DNA of 6,529 bases from an uncultured Oscillospiraceae bacterium (lineage in GTDB: Bacteria; Bacillota; Clostridia; Oscillospirales; Ruminococcaceae), in assembly GCA_900556255.1 (NCBI GenBank), contig USNZ01000073.1:1-6529 (forward strand), in the 5' to 3' direction. Positions within the stretch are counted from its first letter, which is position 1; each line of letters starts with the position of its first letter. This document shows, one piece after another, positions 3,810 through 6,529 of the stretch. A program made the translations under genes and the position numbers. Under the pieces are notes generated by a model that was given only the letters and a program-made list of their open reading frames with translations, did no database searches and had not been told where the DNA came from.

Positions 3810-6529
3810 TTATGAAATCAGATCCGCACTGACGTTTTCGAGGTCAAGGCGCAGGATCTTGGAAACACCGTCCTCCTGCATGGTGACGCCGTACAGCACG
3901 TCGGCGGCCTCCATGGTGCCGCGGCGGTGGGTGATGACGATGAACTGGGTGTTCTCGGTCATGCGGCGCAGATATTGGGCATAGCGGTTGACGTTTACGT
4001 CGTCCAGCGCGGCCTCGATCTCGTCCAGGATGCAGAACGGTGCGGGGTTGACGTTAAGAATTGCAAAATAAATCGATATGGCGACCAAAGCTTGCTCGCC
4101 GCCGGAGAGGGCGCTCAGGTTTTTAATGACCTTGCCGGGGGGCGAAACCTCGATCTCAATGCCGGATTCCAGCACGTTTTCCTCGTCCGAAAGATACAGC
4201 TTTGCATGACCGCCGCCGAACAGTTCGCGGAAGATCTGGCCGAAATGGCGGTTGATCTCCTTAAAGCTGGTGGTGAACAGCTCCTGCATTTCGCTGCAAA
4301 GCTCGGCGATCATCTTGGTCAGCTCACTTTTGGCCTTTTCAACGTCCGTGACCTGTGCTTTCAGGAAGTCGTAGCGTTCCTTGACCTCCTTGTATTCGTC
4401 GATGGCACCGACGTTGACATTACCCAAAGCGCGGATTTTTCCGCGTACCTCCGTCACCTGGCGGCGCAGTTCGGTCAGCGTGTCAAATTCCACACAAAGG
4501 GCGCGCGCCTCAGACTCGGTCAGCTGGTATTCGTCCCACAGCTTGGCGTTGGTGTCGTTCAGTTCGGTTTCGGCGGCGGTGCGGCGCTCGGCCAGGCGGG
4601 CCATTTCGCCACTCATACGCTCGCGCTCGTCGGTCAGGCTGCGGTTTTCCTGGGCCAGGCGGGCAGCCTCGGCTTCTTTTTCCATGCGGGCGGCGTTGGC
4701 GGTGCGGATAAGCTGCTCTGCCGCCGCGATTTTTTGCAGGTTTTCGCCGCGCACACGTTCAATTTCGGTGATTTTCAGCTCGTTGGCCTCAATCTTTGCC
4801 TTGGCCGCATCGATAGTGGCGTTCAGTTCGCGGGCGCGGGCCTCGGCTTCGCCGGTGCGGCTTTGCAGCCCTTCCAGCGCAGTCTCATGCAGGCTGATGT
4901 CCTTTTCGTCGGCAAGGCGCTGCATCTGTTTTTCTGAAAGTTCGTCGCTGATGCGCTTGCGCTCGGCGGTCAGACTGCCGGCGCTTTCTCCCAACTCTGC
5001 CAGCTCGGCGGCGTAGGCGGCCAGCTCGGTTTCGGCCTGCAGGCGCGCTTTCTCGGCCTCGGCCTCGGTGGCGGCGCTTGCCGTTTGGGCGGCGGTCTGG
5101 GCGTCGATTTCCGTTTCCAGGGCGCGGGCCGTCTCGGCCAGTTGGGCGGCGGCAGCGTTCAGGCGGTCCAGATCCAGCCCGGCGCGCAGACGTTCGGACG
5201 CGGCGGTCATACCCTCGGCCTCGGCACCGTTCAGCTGAGCCGCCAGATTGTCGGCCTCGGCCTTGCGGGCGGCCAGTTCCTTTTCGGCGGCAGCGTGTGC
5301 CTCGTCCAGCTTGGTCAGCCGTTTGCGCAGCTCGTCCAGCTCCTGCTTGCGGCTGAAAACGCCTACACTGCGGGCGGTCGAGCCGCCCGTGAAAGAGCCG
5401 CCCGCGTTGATGACCTGCCCGTCCAGCGTGACAATGCGGTTGCGGTAGCCGAGGTCGCGCGCCACGGCGGATGCCTCGGTCAAATCCTCGACCACGATGA
5501 TGCGGCCCAGCAAATTGTCGATAATATGTTGGTATTTTGCTTCTGTCTTGACCAGATCGGCGGCAACCTCCGCCGTGCCGGAAAGGCGTCCCGTAAAGCG
5601 GGAGCCCTGCACGGTGTCCAGCGGCAGGAAGGTTGCGCGCCCGGCGCGCTCGTCCTTCAAAAAGGCGATGGCGGCGCGGGCGCAGCCCTGATCCTCGACC
5701 ACGATGTTCTGCAGGGCAAAGCCGAGTGCGGTCTCAATGGCAATCTCGTAGCCCTTTTGCACGGTCAAAATGCCCGCCACAGGGCCGACCACACCGCGCA
5801 GACGGCGGCCGGCGGCGGCGCGCATGACCGCCTTGACGCTTTGCTGGTAGCCGTCCATGTTGCGCTCCAGGTCTTCCAGAATGTGGATGCGCTGGGAGGT
5901 GTTGGACCGCTCTTTGTCGGCCTTTTGCAGCGCGTCGGCAGCTTCAGCCTGCTGGCGGCGGCGGCTTTCCAGTTTCAGCTTTAGGCCCGCCTTGATGTTA
6001 TCGTTGCGGGTGACGGCCTCCTCGGCATCCTTCAGGCGGCGCTCGGCGCGGCGCTTTTCTTCCTCGGCAGCGGCGGCGGAGTTTTCCAGCTCTACGGCCT
6101 GCTGCTTTGCTTCATCCAAACGCTGGGCGGCGGCTTCTTTTGCCGATTGGGCCGAGGCGGCGCGCACTTTCGCGGCAGTGGCGGTGTCCTGCAGGCGGGC
6201 AATAGCGGCGTCGATAACGTCCCGGCGCTGGCCGCTGGCGGCAGCTTTTTCTTCCAGCGCACGGAGTTCGGCGCGCAGTTCTGCCACGCGGGCGTCCAGC
6301 GCAGCGACCTCGCCGTGCAGTTTTTCGATGGCGGCTTTGTGGCCGGCGGCCTCGGTCTCGATGGACTGGCGGCCCTGCCCGGCGCGCTCCAACTCGCCGG
6401 TGGCTTCGTCGATGCGGAAGCGGCTGTGCTCGCTCTCGTTTTTCAAAACGGCGATCTCGCTCTCACTGCCCGCGTTGGCCTCGGTCACGGCGCGGATGTC
6501 GGCGTTGGCCTGCTCGACCTGCAGGACAA
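3810..6529 (-). CDS. smc: Chromosome partition protein SMC, partial (N-terminus missing)
   Basis: SMC dimers with ScpA/ScpB form the bacterial condensin that loads at parS sites and extrudes DNA loops to separate chromosomes. About 905 C-terminal residues are visible; the frame is open to the right edge, where the first readable residues are VLQVEQANADIRA. The missing part, some 280 residues judged from the usual length near 1190, contains the N-terminal half of the ATPase head with Walker A. Visible parts are an Ala/Glu-rich coiled coil, the hinge at about 5379-5858 (GVVGPVAGIL, the VVED repeats and NAGGSFTGG), and a second coiled coil. The C-terminal head then carries the ABC signature LSALSGGEQAL (ending near 4086), Walker B CILDEIEAALDD, and the ITHRRGTM switch histidine. 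The final residues GVTMQEDGVSKI are typical for the family. The head motifs are intact, so there is no sign of decay. A 71-bp gap leads to ftsY. Confidence 0.97.
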   Translation of the reverse strand, partial: VLQVEQANADIRAVTEANAGSESEIAVLKNESEHSRFRIDEATGELERAGQGRQSIETEAAGHKAAIEKLHGEVAALDARVAELRAELRALEEKAAASGQRRDVIDAAIARLQDTATAAKVRAASAQSAKEAAAQRLDEAKQQAVELENSAAAAEEEKRRAERRLKDAEEAVTRNDNIKAGLKLKLESRRRQQAEAADALQKADKERSNTSQRIHILEDLERNMDGYQQSVKAVMRAAAGRRLRGVVGPVAGILTVQKGYEIAIETALGFALQNIVVEDQGCARAAIAFLKDERAGRATFLPLDTVQGSRFTGRLSGTAEVAADLVKTEAKYQHIIDNLLGRIIVVEDLTEASAVARDLGYRNRIVTLDGQVINAGGSFTGGSTARSVGVFSRKQELDELRKRLTKLDEAHAAAEKELAARKAEADNLAAQLNGAEAEGMTAASERLRAGLDLDRLNAAAAQLAETARALETEIDAQTAAQTASAATEAEAEKARLQAETELAAYAAELAELGESAGSLTAERKRISDELSEKQMQRLADEKDISLHETALEGLQSRTGEAEARARELNATIDAAKAKIEANELKITEIERVRGENLQKIAAAEQLIRTANAARMEKEAEAARLAQENRSLTDERERMSGEMARLAERRTAAETELNDTNAKLWDEYQLTESEARALCVEFDTLTELRRQVTEVRGKIRALGNVNVGAIDEYKEVKERYDFLKAQVTDVEKAKSELTKMIAELCSEMQELFTTSFKEINRHFGQIFRELFGGGHAKLYLSDEENVLESGIEIEVSPPGKVIKNLSALSGGEQALVAISIYFAILNVNPAPFCILDEIEAALDDVNVNRYAQYLRRMTENTQFIVITHRRGTMEAADVLYGVTMQEDGVSKILRLDLENVSADLIS

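Noticed and set aside
3927..4937. Long plus-strand open frame (336 codons) opposite smc
   Set aside because: It mirrors the coiled-coil and head codons of smc, has no ribosome site and shows no recognisable domain.
5085..5984. Plus-strand open frame (299 codons) opposite the smc hinge
   Set aside because: It starts at TTG without a ribosome site and is antisense to a conserved hinge; an artefact of high GC at third codon positions.
1..6529. A new defence, mobile or regulatory system
   Set aside because: Every stretch longer than 71 bp is accounted for by a conserved housekeeping gene or the open frame at the left edge; there are no transposases, repeats of array type, toxin-antitoxin pairs or RNA genes.

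Overview
The window is a compact block of housekeeping genes, all on the minus strand, from a GC-rich member of the Firmicutes. Gene order read with transcription, from high to low coordinates, is smc (cut by the right edge), ftsY, rdgB, yhbY, nadD, yqeK, and a proline/glutamine-rich reading frame cut by the left edge. The strong AAGGAGG-type ribosome sites, the family members present and the high GC point to a clostridial gut lineage of the Oscillospiraceae/Ruminococcaceae type (Faecalibacterium, Subdoligranulum, Gemmiger and relatives). This placement is inferred from gene order and style, not from a marker search.

Right part (3810-6529): the C-terminal three quarters of the chromosome condensin SMC, comprising coiled coil, hinge, second coiled coil and the C-terminal half of the ATPase head. 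After a 71-bp gap comes ftsY (SRP receptor GTPase, GTG start). The ftsY stop overlaps the rdgB start as ATGA. Next are rdgB (house-cleaning XTP/dITP pyrophosphatase), a 28-bp gap, yhbY (CRM-domain ribosome assembly factor) and nadD (NaMN adenylyltransferase), whose start again overlaps the preceding stop as ATGA. A 49-bp gap then leads to yqeK (HD-domain Ap4A hydrolase). Left part (1-520): an open frame with a good ribosome site inside the yqeK 3' end. It encodes a charged, P/Q-rich N-terminus that in this genomic position most often belongs to a LytR-CpsA-Psr (LCP) cell-wall ligase; the diagnostic domain lies outside the window.

The tight spacing, two 4-bp stop/start overlaps and the absence of any convincing terminator or internal promoter suggest one long transcript. 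It links chromosome segregation and membrane targeting (smc, ftsY) with nucleotide clean-up and NAD synthesis (rdgB, nadD, yqeK) and ribosome assembly (yhbY). No gene-free stretch exceeds 71 bp. I see no mobile element, RNA gene or CRISPR, and no new system. The points worth a second look are small: a substituted GxxG loop in YhbY, an altered motif in YqeK, an extra loop in RdgB, an AT-rich segment with a 10-bp palindrome at the nadD/yqeK junction, and the unclassified left-edge protein.
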